Shown here: one piece after another, positions 9,301 through 18,155 of the stretch
Layout: each line of letters starts with the position of its first letter
Position numbering within the stretch: the stretch's first letter is position 1
Origin: Ancylobacter sp. Lp-2
GTDB taxonomy: Bacteria; Pseudomonadota; Alphaproteobacteria; Rhizobiales; Xanthobacteraceae
Direction: 5' to 3'
Assembly (NCBI RefSeq): GCF_020523795.1
Contig: NZ_JAJALI010000016.1
Coordinates: 20,486 to 84,485 of the forward strand
DNA: 64,000 bases
Position numbers and translations under genes: made by a program
Notes under the pieces: model-generated
The model's database searches: none
What the model saw: the letters and a program-made list of their open reading frames with translations, nothing else
What the model was told of the DNA's origin: nothing

Positions 9301-10612
9301 GGTGCCGCTCGGCGCCGGCGCGCTGGATCTCGCCATTCGCGGCGGGCTGGATCTCGGCATCCTCAACCCGATGCTCGCCACCACCGGCTCGCAGGTGGTC
9401 GGCAATGCGGCTATCGACGCCACGGTGACCGGCACCGCCGCCGCCCCCAATGCCGGCGGCACCGTGCGCATCACCGGCGGGCGCTACATCGACAGCGTCA
9501 ACGGCATCAATCTCGACCGCATCGAAGCGGTGATCACCGGCACCCAGCGCAGCGTCACCCTGACCTCGTTCACCGCCCGGACGCCCAATGGCGGCGGGCT
9601 CAACGGGCGCGGTAACATCGGCCTCGATCCCGCCGCCGGCTTCCCCGGGCGGATCGAGATCGACATGACCAACGCCCAGCTGGTCAATAGCGAGCTGATG
9701 CGCCTCGTCACCGAGGGGCGGATCGCGGTGGAAGGCGCCTTCCTCAACAATCCCCGCGTCACCGGCCGGCTGGTGGTGCGCGCGCTCGACGTCAACATTC
9801 CCGACCGGCTGCCCGGCGGGGTGCAGAGCCTGAATGTCCGCCACGTCAATGGCGGCAAGCGCGCGGTGCCCGGCGCCGCCCGCCCGGCGAGGCGCGAGGC
9901 GCCCCCCGCCGATAGCGGCATCCCGCTCGACCTCACCATCTCCGCGCCCAACAACGTGTTCGTGCGCGGCATGGGCATCGAATCCGAGCTCGGCGGCGAC
10001 ATCCAGCTGCGCGGCACCTCGACGGCGCCGGTGGCGCTGGGCGGCTTCGAGATGCGGCGCGGCAATTTCGACTTCGTCGGCCGCCGCCTGTCCTTCACCC
10101 GCGGCAAGGTGACCTTCACCGGCACCACCGATCCCGAGCTCGACTTCGTGGCGGAGAGCACCGCGAGCGACGTCACCGCCCGCATCATCGTCACCGGCCC
10201 GGCCTCGGCGCCGGAGATCGACTTCACCTCCACCCCGACCCTGCCGCGCGACGAGGTGCTGTCGCGCCTGCTGTTCGGCCGCTCGGTGGGACAGCTCTCC
10301 TCCGGCCAGGCGCTGCAGATCGCCCAGACCGTCGCCCAGTTCTCCGGCGGCGGCGGGGTACTCAACGACGTGCGCCGCTCGCTCGGCGTCGACAGCCTCG
10401 AACTCGGCACCGACGACGCCGGCACCGGCGGCCAGGTCGGCGTCGGCCGCCGCCTCAATGACAACATCTATCTCGGCGTCCGGCAGGGCACGAGCGCCAA
10501 TTCCAGCAAGGTGACGGTCGACATCGACGTCACCAAGAACATCCGCCTGCAAGGCGCCACTTCCGCCGGCGGATCGGCGGAAGTGGGCATCGGCGCGCAG
10601 TGGGACTACTGA
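6338..10612 (+). CDS. tamB: TamB, translocation and assembly module protein (DUF490)
   Basis: A 1424-residue AsmA/TamB-type protein, the inner-membrane-anchored partner of TamA. An N-terminal membrane anchor (about residues 6-28, SFLIYALIGLVLLVLVAFGAI) leads into a very long beta-helical repeat region of alternating hydrophobic strands. The C-terminal DUF490 domain (about 1090-1424) includes LPRDEVLSRLLFGRSVGQLSSGQALQIAQ, the most conserved part. It probably forms a hydrophobic groove across the periplasm, as shown for AsmA-like family members. Translational overlap with tamA is the usual arrangement. Length is typical for alphaproteobacteria. Confidence 0.94.
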   Translation: MVARFFSFLIYALIGLVLLVLVAFGAIQTPPGKAVLARLASSLASSPSLGVSIEGINGFIPSDMGVDRIVLSDEEGPFATISGARLSWSPLALLGRSVDITALEAAKVEVLRRPLPPAEQPAPPPSSSSGVPLLPVRLERLAIDEIILAAPVLGHAATLGLTASADLSAATRAVSLNFAIDRRDSPGRIAGTAAYAPESHQLDLDISADEPAGGLIARAAGMDGLPELTASLKGSGTLDQWDGHLALQAGNVAHASGAAGIRAVTEGHRFTAAIDADIGRLLPADIAPLFEGRTELAAAATLDTANRLAIESSSVRAAGFGAAVKGSFDLDSSLADLTFQARVPDNARFAALAPGIAWQSGTLEGTVKGNIAAPTVDAHVVTAGLSGAGYGTGTLTLDATTRPDAEGNLALTAEGEAQGLTATEPSVAAAMGSTARFQATGLVPAGQAALSRLTGLTIHLTGLTARFTGTADQGAIDGTLSVERLDLATLMPLVERPLAGEAQFDIGIQASDSLSRLAVTLEGSSRNVATGIPAVDGFFGKVTTLSGAMERTGQSTISINNLRMSADGLAFTMDGHLSTDDADLRASINLADLARLDPRVTGAVEAKGAFSGSLDKLTATAQVSIPAGTAMGKPIQGLTLNFTGNDITGNPSASFQLNGTVAGQRATGSGAFATAGDNRFEVQNLDIAVGSARATGAVTVTDASLATGKLTLAAPNLADISPLVLTELAGSLNADITLDIADGRQRVAVKGNAERVAAAGQSVAMARIDATVIDPIGVPALDGTVEVRGANVSGQVIENATIRGKGGTEGTDLTVDANVQNTALRAAGRLSRAGDGAKLRLDRLSATRGSTTIATTGPANIAYAGGTVTIDRLALNAGGGTATVSGSAGERLDLTADLRAIPLSLAELAAPGLNLSGTLAGNARITGTPSAPTGNYQLTISRLSTPDVARAGAGPFDITARGDVAGGRATVRSEIKARFLQALTINGSVPLGAGALDLAIRGGLDLGILNPMLATTGSQVVGNAAIDATVTGTAAAPNAGGTVRITGGRYIDSVNGINLDRIEAVITGTQRSVTLTSFTARTPNGGGLNGRGNIGLDPAAGFPGRIEIDMTNAQLVNSELMRLVTEGRIAVEGAFLNNPRVTGRLVVRALDVNIPDRLPGGVQSLNVRHVNGGKRAVPGAARPARREAPPADSGIPLDLTISAPNNVFVRGMGIESELGGDIQLRGTSTAPVALGGFEMRRGNFDFVGRRLSFTRGKVTFTGTTDPELDFVAESTASDVTARIIVTGPASAPEIDFTSTPTLPRDEVLSRLLFGRSVGQLSSGQALQIAQTVAQFSGGGGVLNDVRRSLGVDSLELGTDDAGTGGQVGVGRRLNDNIYLGVRQGTSANSSKVTVDIDVTKNIRLQGATSAGGSAEVGIGAQWDY

Positions 10613-10667
10613 GCGGCAACGGCTGAAGCTGGCGACGACCGGGCGGCCATCACCGGCTGTCCGCCAA

Positions 10668-11468
10668 TCACGCCGCGCGGTAGCGTTCCGCCGGACTGGC
10701 AAGCGACAATTCGGGCTGCAACGCCCGCCGGGCCGCCTCGAACGCCACCCATTTGTCGAGGTCGCGCAGCGAGGGAATGGTCACCAGCTCGCCGAGCTCG
10801 AGCCCCTTCAGCGCCGCCGCGACGAGATCGTCGACCGGCATCACCATGTCGGCCGGCAGTCGCGCGGGATCGATACCGGCACGGTCGAAGAATTCGGTGC
10901 GCGTATAGCCGGGCAGCACCGCCTGCACCCGTACCGGCCCGTCCTTCAGTTCGCCGTTCAGCGACTGGGTGAACGACAGCACATAAGCCTTGGTCGCGGC
11001 ATAGGCGCCCGCGAACACCTCCGACGCCAGTGCCACCACCGAGGCGACGTTCACCAGCGTGCCCTTGCCCCGAGCGGTGAACGCGTTCACTGCGGCGAAG
11101 GACAGCCGGGTCAGCGCCGTCACGTTCAGCTGCACCATCGCCATGGTGGCGGCGAGGTCGCCGCCCGTCACGCCGCTGCCGGTGCCGATGCCGGCATTGT
11201 TGACAACCAGCGTGATCGTCGGATCGGCCTCGATCCGGGCCGCGACGCGCTCGACATCGCCGGCCACGCCGAGATCGGCCGGCAGGACATCGACCTTGCG
11301 GCCGGTCTCGGCGCGAAGCTCGGCGGCGAGTGCCTCCAGCCGCGCCGCATCGCGGGCGACGAGGACGAGGTCGTGGCCGCGGCGAGCCAGCTGCTGCGCG
11401 TAGCTCTTGCCGATGCCGGACGAGGAGCCGGTGACGAGGGCGGTGCCGGATGGGATGGGGGACGACAT
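10668..11468 (-). CDS. short-chain dehydrogenase/reductase (SDR)
   Basis: A 266-residue classical SDR with the NAD(P)-binding TGSSSGIG at residues 13-20, NNAG at about 90-93, the catalytic Ser in VASVV, and Tyr156-x3-Lys160. The start at 11468 was chosen because the Rossmann fold begins immediately after it; an upstream in-frame ATG would add an Arg-rich tail unlike the family. The substrate is unknown. It converges on tamB and is divergent from the photolyase gene, across a 165-bp shared control region. ADLGVAGDVE and the DER-like middle resemble dehydrogenases acting on small ketones or acyl compounds. Confidence 0.88.
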   Translation of the reverse strand: MSSPIPSGTALVTGSSSGIGKSYAQQLARRGHDLVLVARDAARLEALAAELRAETGRKVDVLPADLGVAGDVERVAARIEADPTITLVVNNAGIGTGSGVTGGDLAATMAMVQLNVTALTRLSFAAVNAFTARGKGTLVNVASVVALASEVFAGAYAATKAYVLSFTQSLNGELKDGPVRVQAVLPGYTRTEFFDRAGIDPARLPADMVMPVDDLVAAALKGLELGELVTIPSLRDLDKWVAFEAARRALQPELSLASPAERYRAA

Positions 11469-11633
11469 GATAGCCTCACAGAAATTGGCGGCGCGCCGCC
11501 GGGTTCTCATTTACAGTATGATCGACATGAATAATCCGCAAGCCGTCCCGCCGCCCGCTTTTCGCCTTCGCACGTTTCATCCGGCCGGCCACCGCCTGGA
11601 AGCTCCCGCCTGCTCCGTGCCAAGGATCGGCAC

Positions 11634-13082
11634 ATGACCCACGCCCTCTCCGCCCCCACCCTCGTCTGGTTCCGCGACGATCTGCGCCTCGCCGACAATC
11701 CGGCATTGGCCGCCGCGCGAGCGGAGGACCGGCCGCTGGTGCTGCTCTATGTGCTCGATGACGAGACGCCAGGACTGCGCCGGCTCGGCGCCGCTGCCCG
11801 CTGGTGGCTCGGCCGCTCGCTCGCCGCGCTCGCCGCCGATGTCGAGCGGATCGGCGGGCACCTGCTGCTGCGCCGGGGGCCTGCCGACAGAGTGATCCGC
11901 GATCTGGTGGCCAAGGCCGGCATCGCCCGCGTGCACTGGAACCGGCGCTATGAGGCAGGCGCCATCGAGCTCGACCGCCGCCTCAAGGCGGAGCTGACTG
12001 AGACCGGCATCGACGTCACCAGCCATTCCGGCACGTTGCTGCATGAGCCGTGGACGCTGCGCACCGGCTCGGGCGGGCCATACCGCGTCTTCACGCCGTT
12101 CTATCGCGCCGCCGCGTCGCTCGGCGCGCGCGGGCTGGTCGCGGCGCCCCGCAAGCTGCCGCCCGGCCCGGACCTGCCAAGCGACGATCTCGACGACTGG
12201 AAGCTGGAGCCGAGCGGACCGGACTGGGCCGGCGGCCTGCGCGCCACCTGGCGGCCGGGCGAAGCCGGTGCGCGCGCGGCGCTGCAAGCCTTCCTCGATG
12301 GTGGCATACACGGCTATGCCGACGGGCGCGACCGGCCGGATGGCGAGCACACCTCGCGCCTGTCCCCCTTCCTGCGCTTCGGCAATCTCTCGCCCGTACA
12401 GGCGTTCGCCGCCCTCACGCACGCCGCCGAGGCGGGCGAGGCGCAAGGTCGCGACGTCGAGAAATTCCGCAGCGAGCTCTATTGGCGGGAATTCTCCTAC
12501 CACCTGCTGTTCCACTTTCCCGGCCTCGCGACGGCGAATTACAACGACCGCTTCGATGGCTTCGCCTGGCGCGAGGATGCCGGCTTCGAGCGCGCCTGGC
12601 GGCGCGGCCTCACCGGCTATCCCATCGTCGACGCCGGCATGCGGCAGCTGTGGCAGACCGGCTGGATGCACAACCGGGTGCGGATGGTCGCCGCCTCCTT
12701 CCTCATCAAGCACGGCCTCATCGACTGGCGGCGGGGCGAGGCGTGGTTCTGGGACACGCTGGTCGACGCCGATCCGGCCAACAACCCGGCCAGCTGGCAG
12801 TGGGTGGCCGGCTCCGGCGCCGACGCCGCGCCGTATTTCCGCATCTTCAACCCGGTGCTGCAGGGCGAGAAATTCGATCCCGACGGTGCCTATGTCCGCC
12901 ATTTCGTGCCGGAGCTGGCGGCCCTTCCGGCGGACATCATCCACCAGCCGTGGCGGGCGAAGCCGGAGGCTCTTCGACGTGCCGGCGTCGAGCTCGGCGT
13001 CACCTATCCCCGCCCTTTGGTCGAGCATGGGGCCGCGCGCGACCGTGCGCTGGCCGCCTATCGTCAAAGCGGCAAGGAATGA
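11634..13082 (+). CDS. phrB: deoxyribodipyrimidine photo-lyase
   Basis: A 482-residue class I CPD photolyase/cryptochrome family protein that repairs UV-induced cyclobutane pyrimidine dimers using light, with FADH- and an antenna cofactor. The N-terminal photolyase domain starts VWFRDDLRLADNPAL, typical of the family. The C-terminal FAD domain contains TSRLSPFLRFGNLSP, ELYWREFSYHLL, and the diagnostic WMHNRVRMVAASFLIKH and DADPANNPASWQWVAGSG motifs. The WMHNR and NPASWQW residues favour CPD photolyase over an animal-type cryptochrome. It has its own start region, divergent from the SDR gene. Confidence 0.93.
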   Translation: MTHALSAPTLVWFRDDLRLADNPALAAARAEDRPLVLLYVLDDETPGLRRLGAAARWWLGRSLAALAADVERIGGHLLLRRGPADRVIRDLVAKAGIARVHWNRRYEAGAIELDRRLKAELTETGIDVTSHSGTLLHEPWTLRTGSGGPYRVFTPFYRAAASLGARGLVAAPRKLPPGPDLPSDDLDDWKLEPSGPDWAGGLRATWRPGEAGARAALQAFLDGGIHGYADGRDRPDGEHTSRLSPFLRFGNLSPVQAFAALTHAAEAGEAQGRDVEKFRSELYWREFSYHLLFHFPGLATANYNDRFDGFAWREDAGFERAWRRGLTGYPIVDAGMRQLWQTGWMHNRVRMVAASFLIKHGLIDWRRGEAWFWDTLVDADPANNPASWQWVAGSGADAAPYFRIFNPVLQGEKFDPDGAYVRHFVPELAALPADIIHQPWRAKPEALRRAGVELGVTYPRPLVEHGAARDRALAAYRQSGKE

Positions 13083-13158
13083 CGGCGACAAAGGTTGCCG
13101 AGCCGGTTTCCCGCTACTATTTTCTGGGCCCCTTGAACCGACAGATGAAATCAGCCCC

Positions 13159-14190
13159 ATGGATATCCGCAACGGTCTCGTCGAGGCGATCGGCAACACG
13201 CCGCTCATCAAACTCAAGCGCGCCTCGGAGGAGACCGGCTGCACGATTCTCGGCAAGGCGGAGTTCCTCAATCCCGGCCAGTCGGTGAAGGACCGCGCGG
13301 CGCTGTTCATCATCCAGGACGCGGTGAACAAGGGCCAGCTCAAGCCTGGCGGCGTGATCGTCGAGGGCACCGCCGGCAATACCGGCATCGGCCTCGCTCT
13401 GGTCGGCAACGCGCTCGGCTTCCGCTCGGTGATCGTGATTCCCGAGACGCAGAGCCAGGAAAAGAAGGACATGCTGCGGCTCGCCGGCGCCACGCTGGTC
13501 GAGGTACCGGCCGTCGGCTACGCCAATCCGAACAATTACGTGAAGGTCTCCGGCCGCCTCGCCGAGGCGCTGGCCAAGACCGAGCCCAACGGCGCCGTCT
13601 GGGCCAACCAGTTCGACAACGTCGCCAACCGGCAGGCACATATCGAGACCACCGGTCCGGAGATCTGGACGCAGACCGACGGCAAGGTCGACGGCTTCGT
13701 CAGCGCGGTCGGCACCGGCGGCACGCTGGCCGGCTGCGCCATGGCGCTGAAGGCGCGCAACCCCAACGTCAAGATCGCCCTCGCCGACCCGTTCGGCGCC
13801 GCGCTCTACAGCTACTACACCACCGGCGAATTGAAGGCCGAAGGTTCCTCGATCACCGAGGGCATCGGCCAGGGCCGCATCACCGCCAATCTGGAAGACG
13901 CGCCGATCGACGTCGCCTACCAGATCCCCGATGCCGAGGCGGTGCAGATCGTGTTCGACCTCCTGGAGTTCGAGGGCCTGTGCCTCGGCGGCTCCTCCGG
14001 CATCAATGTCGCCGGCGCCATCCGGCTGGCGAAGGAGATGGGGCCGGGGCACACCATCGTGACGCTGCTGTGCGACTTCGGCACCCGCTACCAGTCGAAG
14101 CTGTTCAATCCCGATTTCCTGCGCGAGAAGGGCCTGCCGGTTCCCGGCTGGCTCGAGCGCACGATCGACGTTCCCAACGTGCTGCTGTGA
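13159..14190 (+). CDS. cysK: cysteine synthase A (O-acetylserine sulfhydrylase)
   Basis: A 343-residue fold-type II PLP enzyme making cysteine from O-acetylserine and sulfide. The PLP Schiff-base lysine is Lys44 in GQSVKDRAA; EGTAGNTGIGLA is the substrate loop, and VGTGGTLAG the phosphate cup. The start at 13159 (MDIRNGLVEAIGNTPLIKL) matches the family; the same frame is open much further upstream through the photolyase gene, but only as its shadow. The AGNTG variant and the 20-odd extra residues resemble the CysK2-like alphaproteobacterial form. It overlaps the next gene by one base (TGATG), so the editing protein is translated with it. Confidence 0.92.
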   Translation: MDIRNGLVEAIGNTPLIKLKRASEETGCTILGKAEFLNPGQSVKDRAALFIIQDAVNKGQLKPGGVIVEGTAGNTGIGLALVGNALGFRSVIVIPETQSQEKKDMLRLAGATLVEVPAVGYANPNNYVKVSGRLAEALAKTEPNGAVWANQFDNVANRQAHIETTGPEIWTQTDGKVDGFVSAVGTGGTLAGCAMALKARNPNVKIALADPFGAALYSYYTTGELKAEGSSITEGIGQGRITANLEDAPIDVAYQIPDAEAVQIVFDLLEFEGLCLGGSSGINVAGAIRLAKEMGPGHTIVTLLCDFGTRYQSKLFNPDFLREKGLPVPGWLERTIDVPNVLL

Positions 14191-14918
14191 TGGCGACCGA
14201 ACTCCTGTTCCGCGACGACGCCTATCGGAGCGAGACGCCGGCGACGGTGATCGATGTCACGCCGGAAGGCGGCGTGGTGCTCGACCGCACGGTGTTCTAC
14301 GCCACCGCCGGCGGCCAGCCCGGCGATACCGGCTGGTTCGTCGGCGCGGATGGCGCCGCGACAGCGATCACCGGTGCCGTCTGGTCGCCGGACAAGCAGC
14401 ATGTCGTGCACCTGCTGGCGCCGGAGGCGACCCGTCCGGCACCTGGCGATACGCTCATTGCCCGCCTCGACTGGGCGCCGCGCTACAATCGCATGCGCAT
14501 GCACACCGCGCTGCACCTCCTGTCGGTCGCCCTGCCCTATCCGGTGACCGGTGGCTCGATCGGCGAGCAGGAAAGCCGGCTCGATTTCGACATTCCCGAT
14601 GCCGGCCTCGACAAGGACGCCATCACCGCCCGTGTCAACGAGCTGATCGCCACCGACGCCGCCGTCACCGAGAGCTGGATCACCGACGAGGAACTCGACG
14701 CCAATCCCGGCCTCGTAAAGACCCTCTCGGTCAAGCCGCCGCGCGGCTCCGGCCGGGTGCGGCTGGTGCGGATCGGCAGCATCGATAACGGGGTGATCGA
14801 TCTGCAGCCCTGCGGCGGCACCCATGTGCGCCGGCTCTCGGAGATCGGCGCCGTCGTCGTCAGCAAGATCGAGAAGAAGGGCCAGCAGAACCGACGCATC
14901 CGGCTCGCCTTCGCCTGA
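14190..14918 (+). CDS. alanyl-tRNA editing protein (AlaX-like)
   Basis: A 242-residue free-standing editing domain related to the second domain of alanyl-tRNA synthetase, expected to hydrolyse mischarged Ser- or Gly-tRNA(Ala). The zinc and catalytic motifs are both present: HxxxH in MRMHTALHLL (about residues 101-105) and CGGTHVRRL near 210-215. The N-terminal part (LFYATAGGQPGDTG-like) is the usual beta-barrel of the longer AlaX form. The start ATG overlaps the cysK stop. It lies between two sulfur-metabolism genes, where correction of Ser mischarging would be useful during serine-rich growth, but that link is only inference. Confidence 0.88.
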   Translation: MATELLFRDDAYRSETPATVIDVTPEGGVVLDRTVFYATAGGQPGDTGWFVGADGAATAITGAVWSPDKQHVVHLLAPEATRPAPGDTLIARLDWAPRYNRMRMHTALHLLSVALPYPVTGGSIGEQESRLDFDIPDAGLDKDAITARVNELIATDAAVTESWITDEELDANPGLVKTLSVKPPRGSGRVRLVRIGSIDNGVIDLQPCGGTHVRRLSEIGAVVVSKIEKKGQQNRRIRLAFA

Positions 14919-14961
14919 GCGCCGCCCGCGCGCACCATAGGACCACACAGGGATCGCACCC

Positions 14962-15840
14962 ATGACCACCGCCTCGGTCACCCCCGCCTCGGCCGCCCCG
15001 TCCGACAGCCGCTTCGTCACCACCCAGTGGCTGGCCGAACGCCTCGGCTCGCCCAATCTCGTCGTCGTCGACGCCTCCTGGCACCTGCCGACCGCCGGCC
15101 GCTCCGCCCGCGCCGAATATGTCGACGCGCATATTCCCGGCGCTGTCTTCTTCGACATCGACGCGGTGGCCGATCGCTCCAGCGGCCTGCCGCACATGCT
15201 GCCCTCGCAGGAGGCCTTCAGCGAGGCGGTCGGCGCACTCGGCATCGGCGATGGCACGACCATCGTCGTCTATGACAGCCTCGGCCTGTTCTCGGCGGCG
15301 CGTGGTTGGTGGACCTTCTTCGTGTTCGGCGCGGCCAATGTGTTCGTGCTGGAGGGCGGCCTGCCGCAATGGCGCGACGAGGGCCGGCCGCTGGAGGCCG
15401 GCGAGGTGATGCTGTCGCCGGCGCATTTCACCGCCCGGCTCGACCGCAGCCGCGTCGCCGGTGCCGAGGACGTCGCGCAGGCGAGCGCGGCCGGCAGCGT
15501 GCAATTGCTCGACGCCCGCCCCGGCGAGCGCTTCCGCGGCGAGGCTCCCGATCCGCGGCCCGGCGTGCGGGCGGGGCACATCCCCGGCGCCCGCAACCTG
15601 CCCTCCTCCGACGTGGTGGCCAATGGCCGGCTGCGCGATCCGGACCAGCTGCGCGCCGTCGTCGCGGCCGCCGGCATCGACCCCGCCCAGCCGGTGATCA
15701 CCAGCTGCGGCTCCGGCGTCACCGCCGCCATATTGTGGATGGCGCTCGACAGCCTCGGCACCCCGCCGGCGGCGCTCTATGACGGCTCCTGGGCGGAGTG
15801 GGGCTCCTCGGATCGGCTGATCGCCATCGGCCCGGCCTGA
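14962..15840 (+). CDS. sseA: 3-mercaptopyruvate/thiosulfate sulfurtransferase
   Basis: A 292-residue two-domain rhodanese. The inactive N-terminal domain spans about residues 15-142 and the catalytic domain about 165-285, with the active-site loop TSCGSGVTA carrying Cys249. The CGSGVTA form is the signature of 3-mercaptopyruvate sulfurtransferase rather than thiosulfate-preferring rhodanese. It moves sulfur from 3-mercaptopyruvate (made from cysteine) to acceptors such as cyanide, thiols or thioredoxin. It is 43 bp downstream of the AlaX gene, probably in the same cysK operon, and is followed by a bidirectional terminator. Confidence 0.92.
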   Translation: MTTASVTPASAAPSDSRFVTTQWLAERLGSPNLVVVDASWHLPTAGRSARAEYVDAHIPGAVFFDIDAVADRSSGLPHMLPSQEAFSEAVGALGIGDGTTIVVYDSLGLFSAARGWWTFFVFGAANVFVLEGGLPQWRDEGRPLEAGEVMLSPAHFTARLDRSRVAGAEDVAQASAAGSVQLLDARPGERFRGEAPDPRPGVRAGHIPGARNLPSSDVVANGRLRDPDQLRAVVAAAGIDPAQPVITSCGSGVTAAILWMALDSLGTPPAALYDGSWAEWGSSDRLIAIGPA

Positions 15841-15862
15841 ACCTCACCCATCGCGGCAAAGC

Positions 15863-15899
15863 AAAAACGGCCGGACCTCGCAAGGATCCGGCCGTTTTC
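15863..15899. terminator. bidirectional intrinsic terminator between sseA and aapP
   Basis: AAAACGGCCGGA pairs with TCCGGCCGTTTT across a short loop. It is flanked by an A run on one side and a T run on the other, so it should stop transcription from both convergent genes. Confidence 0.85.
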
Positions 15900-15954
15900 A
15901 TGTTCGCTCGTCGGCTTCGCCCGCGGCGGCGCTTGGGCGGCGCGCCGCCCGACG

Positions 15955-16752
15955 TCAGTGCAGGATCTGACTGAGGAACAGCTTGGTGCGCTCGTGCTGG
16001 GGGTTGGAGAAGAACGCGTTCGGCTCGTTCGCCTCGATGATCTGGCCGGCATCCATGAAGATTACCCGGTTGGCCACCTGGCGGGCGAAGCCCATCTCGT
16101 GGGTCACGCACAGCATGGTCATGCCTTCCTCGGCGAGGCTGACCATGGTCTCCAGCACTTCCTTCACCATTTCCGGGTCGAGCGCCGAGGTCGGCTCGTC
16201 GAACAGCATGATCTTCGGCTTCATGCACAGCGCGCGGGCAATCGCCACGCGCTGCTGCTGGCCGCCGGAGAGCTGGCCGGGATATTTGCCCGCCTGCTCG
16301 GGGATCTTCACCTTCTTGAGGAAGTGCATGGCCAGCTCTTCCGCATCTTTCTTGGGCATCTTGCGCACCCAGATCGGCGCCAGCGTGCAGTTTTCCAGAA
16401 TGGTGAGGTGCGGGAACAGGTTGAAGTGCTGGAAGCACATGCCGACCTCGCGGCGGATCTCGTCGATGCGCTTGAGGTCGTTGGTGAGCTCGACGCCGTC
16501 GACGACGATGGAGCCCTGCTGATGCTCCTCCAGCCGGTTGATGCAGCGGATCATCGTCGACTTGCCGGAGCCGGACGGGCCGCAGATGACGATGCGCTCG
16601 CCGCGCTTCACCTTGAGGTTGATGTCCTTCAGCACGTGGAACTCGCCGTACCATTTGTGGACGCCGACGAGCTCCACCGCGACCTCCCGGCCCGGGGCGG
16701 TATGCACGGCGTGGAGCTCGTCACTCGGGACGATGGAATGGGCTTCGGACAT
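15955..16752 (-). CDS. aapP: general L-amino acid ABC transporter, ATP-binding protein
   Basis: A 265-residue ABC ATPase energising import of many L-amino acids through AapQM. Visible are Walker A (GPSGSGKST), the Q-loop ([12 protein letters not shown]), the signature [15 protein letters not shown], Walker B ([13 protein letters not shown]) and the switch His in VTHEMGFA. The start at 16752 was chosen because GGAGAT lies just upstream; a further ATG at 16764 has no good ribosome site. It is the last gene of aapJQMP and ends before the shared terminator with sseA. The Aap system is known in rhizobia for broad-specificity amino-acid uptake and exchange. Confidence 0.95.
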   Translation of the reverse strand: MSEAHSIVPSDELHAVHTAPGREVAVELVGVHKWYGEFHVLKDINLKVKRGERIVICGPSGSGKSTMIRCINRLEEHQQGSIVVDGVELTNDLKRIDEIRREVGMCFQHFNLFPHLTILENCTLAPIWVRKMPKKDAEELAMHFLKKVKIPEQAGKYPGQLSGGQQQRVAIARALCMKPKIMLFDEPTSALDPEMVKEVLETMVSLAEEGMTMLCVTHEMGFARQVANRVIFMDAGQIIEANEPNAFFSNPQHERTKLFLSQILH

Positions 16753-16768
16753 GGCGATCTCCATCGGT

Positions 16769-18145
16769 TCAATGTCTGTGGGAGGTGTTCAGCCGGCGCT
16801 CTACGAACAGCGAGTAGCGCGACATGCCGAAGCAGAACAGGAAGTAGACGATGCCGGCAAAGGCGAAGCCGGTATAGAGCGTCACCGGTGTCGCCCAGTT
16901 CGGGTCGGTGAAGGCGGCGCGCAGCTGACCGAGGAAGTCGAAGATCGACACGATCAGCACCAGCGTGGTGTCCTTGAACAGGCTGATGAAGCTGTTGACG
17001 ATACCCGGAATGACCAAGGTCAACGCCTGCGGCAGGATGATCAGCCGCATCATCTGGGTCCAGGTCAGGCCCATCGCCATCGCGCCCTCATACTGGCCCT
17101 TCGAAATGGCCTGCAGGCCGCCGCGCACCACCTCGGCGATATAGGCGGCGGTGAACAGCGCGACGCCGACCAAAGCACGCAGCAGCCCGTCCGGGTTCAC
17201 GCCGACCGGCAGGAACAAAGGCAGCATGTAGGTGGCGAAGAACAGCACGGTGATCAGCGGCACGCCGCGCCAGAACTCGATGAAGATCACGCAGAGCAAC
17301 CGCACGATCGGCATCTTGGAGCGGCGGCCAAGCGCCAGCGCGATGCCGAGCGGCATCGAGGCGACGATGCCGGTCACCGCGATCACCAGCGTCACCAGCA
17401 GGCCGCCCCATTGCCGGGTCTCCACCCGCTCCAGGCCGAAATCGACGTCCCACAGCAAGGTGATGATGCCGAGCCCCGCGAGGACATAGGCGGTCATCGT
17501 CGCCGCGCCGCGCCCGCTGCCGGTGGCGAGGCGGCCGATGACATAGGCCACGGCGACGCACAGCGCCGAGGTGACCACGAAGTCCAGCCAGAAACCGAGC
17601 TGCAGCCCGGCCACGCCGGCGTCGCCCGCCACCGCCCGCAGGAGGCCGAAATGGCCGAACAGAAAGTTCGAGGCGCTGATGTTGCCGCCGGTCAGCAGGA
17701 TGAAGGCGAGGATGGGATAGGCGACGAAGAACAGGAAGGAGTTCAGCCGCTTGTGCGGCCAGGACAGCACCAGCAGCGGCACCAGCAGCACCACGCCGAT
17801 GAGGAAGACGAGGTCGACGCGCCAGCGCTGGCCGGCCGGATAGAAGCCGTAGATCAGCTGGGCGAACTTCGCCTTGATGAAGGGCCAGCAGGCGCCGACC
17901 TCGGCACCGAGGCAGGCCTCGCGATTGTTGCCGGTCCACACCGCATCGATCAGCAGGAAGCGGACCAGCGGCGGCAGGATCCACGCCACCAGCGCGATGC
18001 CGAGCAAGGTCAGCACGCCGCTGGTGATGGAGGAGAACAGGTTCTGCCTTATCCAGCCGATGACACCGACATTGCGGCTGGGCGGCGGCAGCGGCGTCTG
18101 CATCTCCGAGCGGATGAAGGTGCCGTCGTCGAAGGTCAGGCTCAT
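16769..18145 (-). CDS. aapM: general L-amino acid ABC transporter, permease
   Basis: A 458-residue inner-membrane permease with an unusually long N-terminal membrane region, characteristic of AapM, before the conserved transport domain. The C-terminal half has the EAA-type coupling loop around the segment [22 protein letters not shown], which contacts the ATPase, and several hydrophobic segments ([16 protein letters not shown]..., [18 protein letters not shown]). It pairs with AapQ to make the transmembrane channel. It is separated from aapQ by 10 bp and from aapP by about 16 bp. Confidence 0.94.
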   Translation of the reverse strand: MSLTFDDGTFIRSEMQTPLPPPSRNVGVIGWIRQNLFSSITSGVLTLLGIALVAWILPPLVRFLLIDAVWTGNNREACLGAEVGACWPFIKAKFAQLIYGFYPAGQRWRVDLVFLIGVVLLVPLLVLSWPHKRLNSFLFFVAYPILAFILLTGGNISASNFLFGHFGLLRAVAGDAGVAGLQLGFWLDFVVTSALCVAVAYVIGRLATGSGRGAATMTAYVLAGLGIITLLWDVDFGLERVETRQWGGLLVTLVIAVTGIVASMPLGIALALGRRSKMPIVRLLCVIFIEFWRGVPLITVLFFATYMLPLFLPVGVNPDGLLRALVGVALFTAAYIAEVVRGGLQAISKGQYEGAMAMGLTWTQMMRLIILPQALTLVIPGIVNSFISLFKDTTLVLIVSIFDFLGQLRAAFTDPNWATPVTLYTGFAFAGIVYFLFCFGMSRYSLFVERRLNTSHRH

Positions 18146-18155
18146 GGCGCGCTCC

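Noticed and set aside
12043..13158. Open frame upstream of cysK in the same frame
   Set aside because: Only the out-of-frame reading of the photolyase gene; cysK homology starts at 13159.
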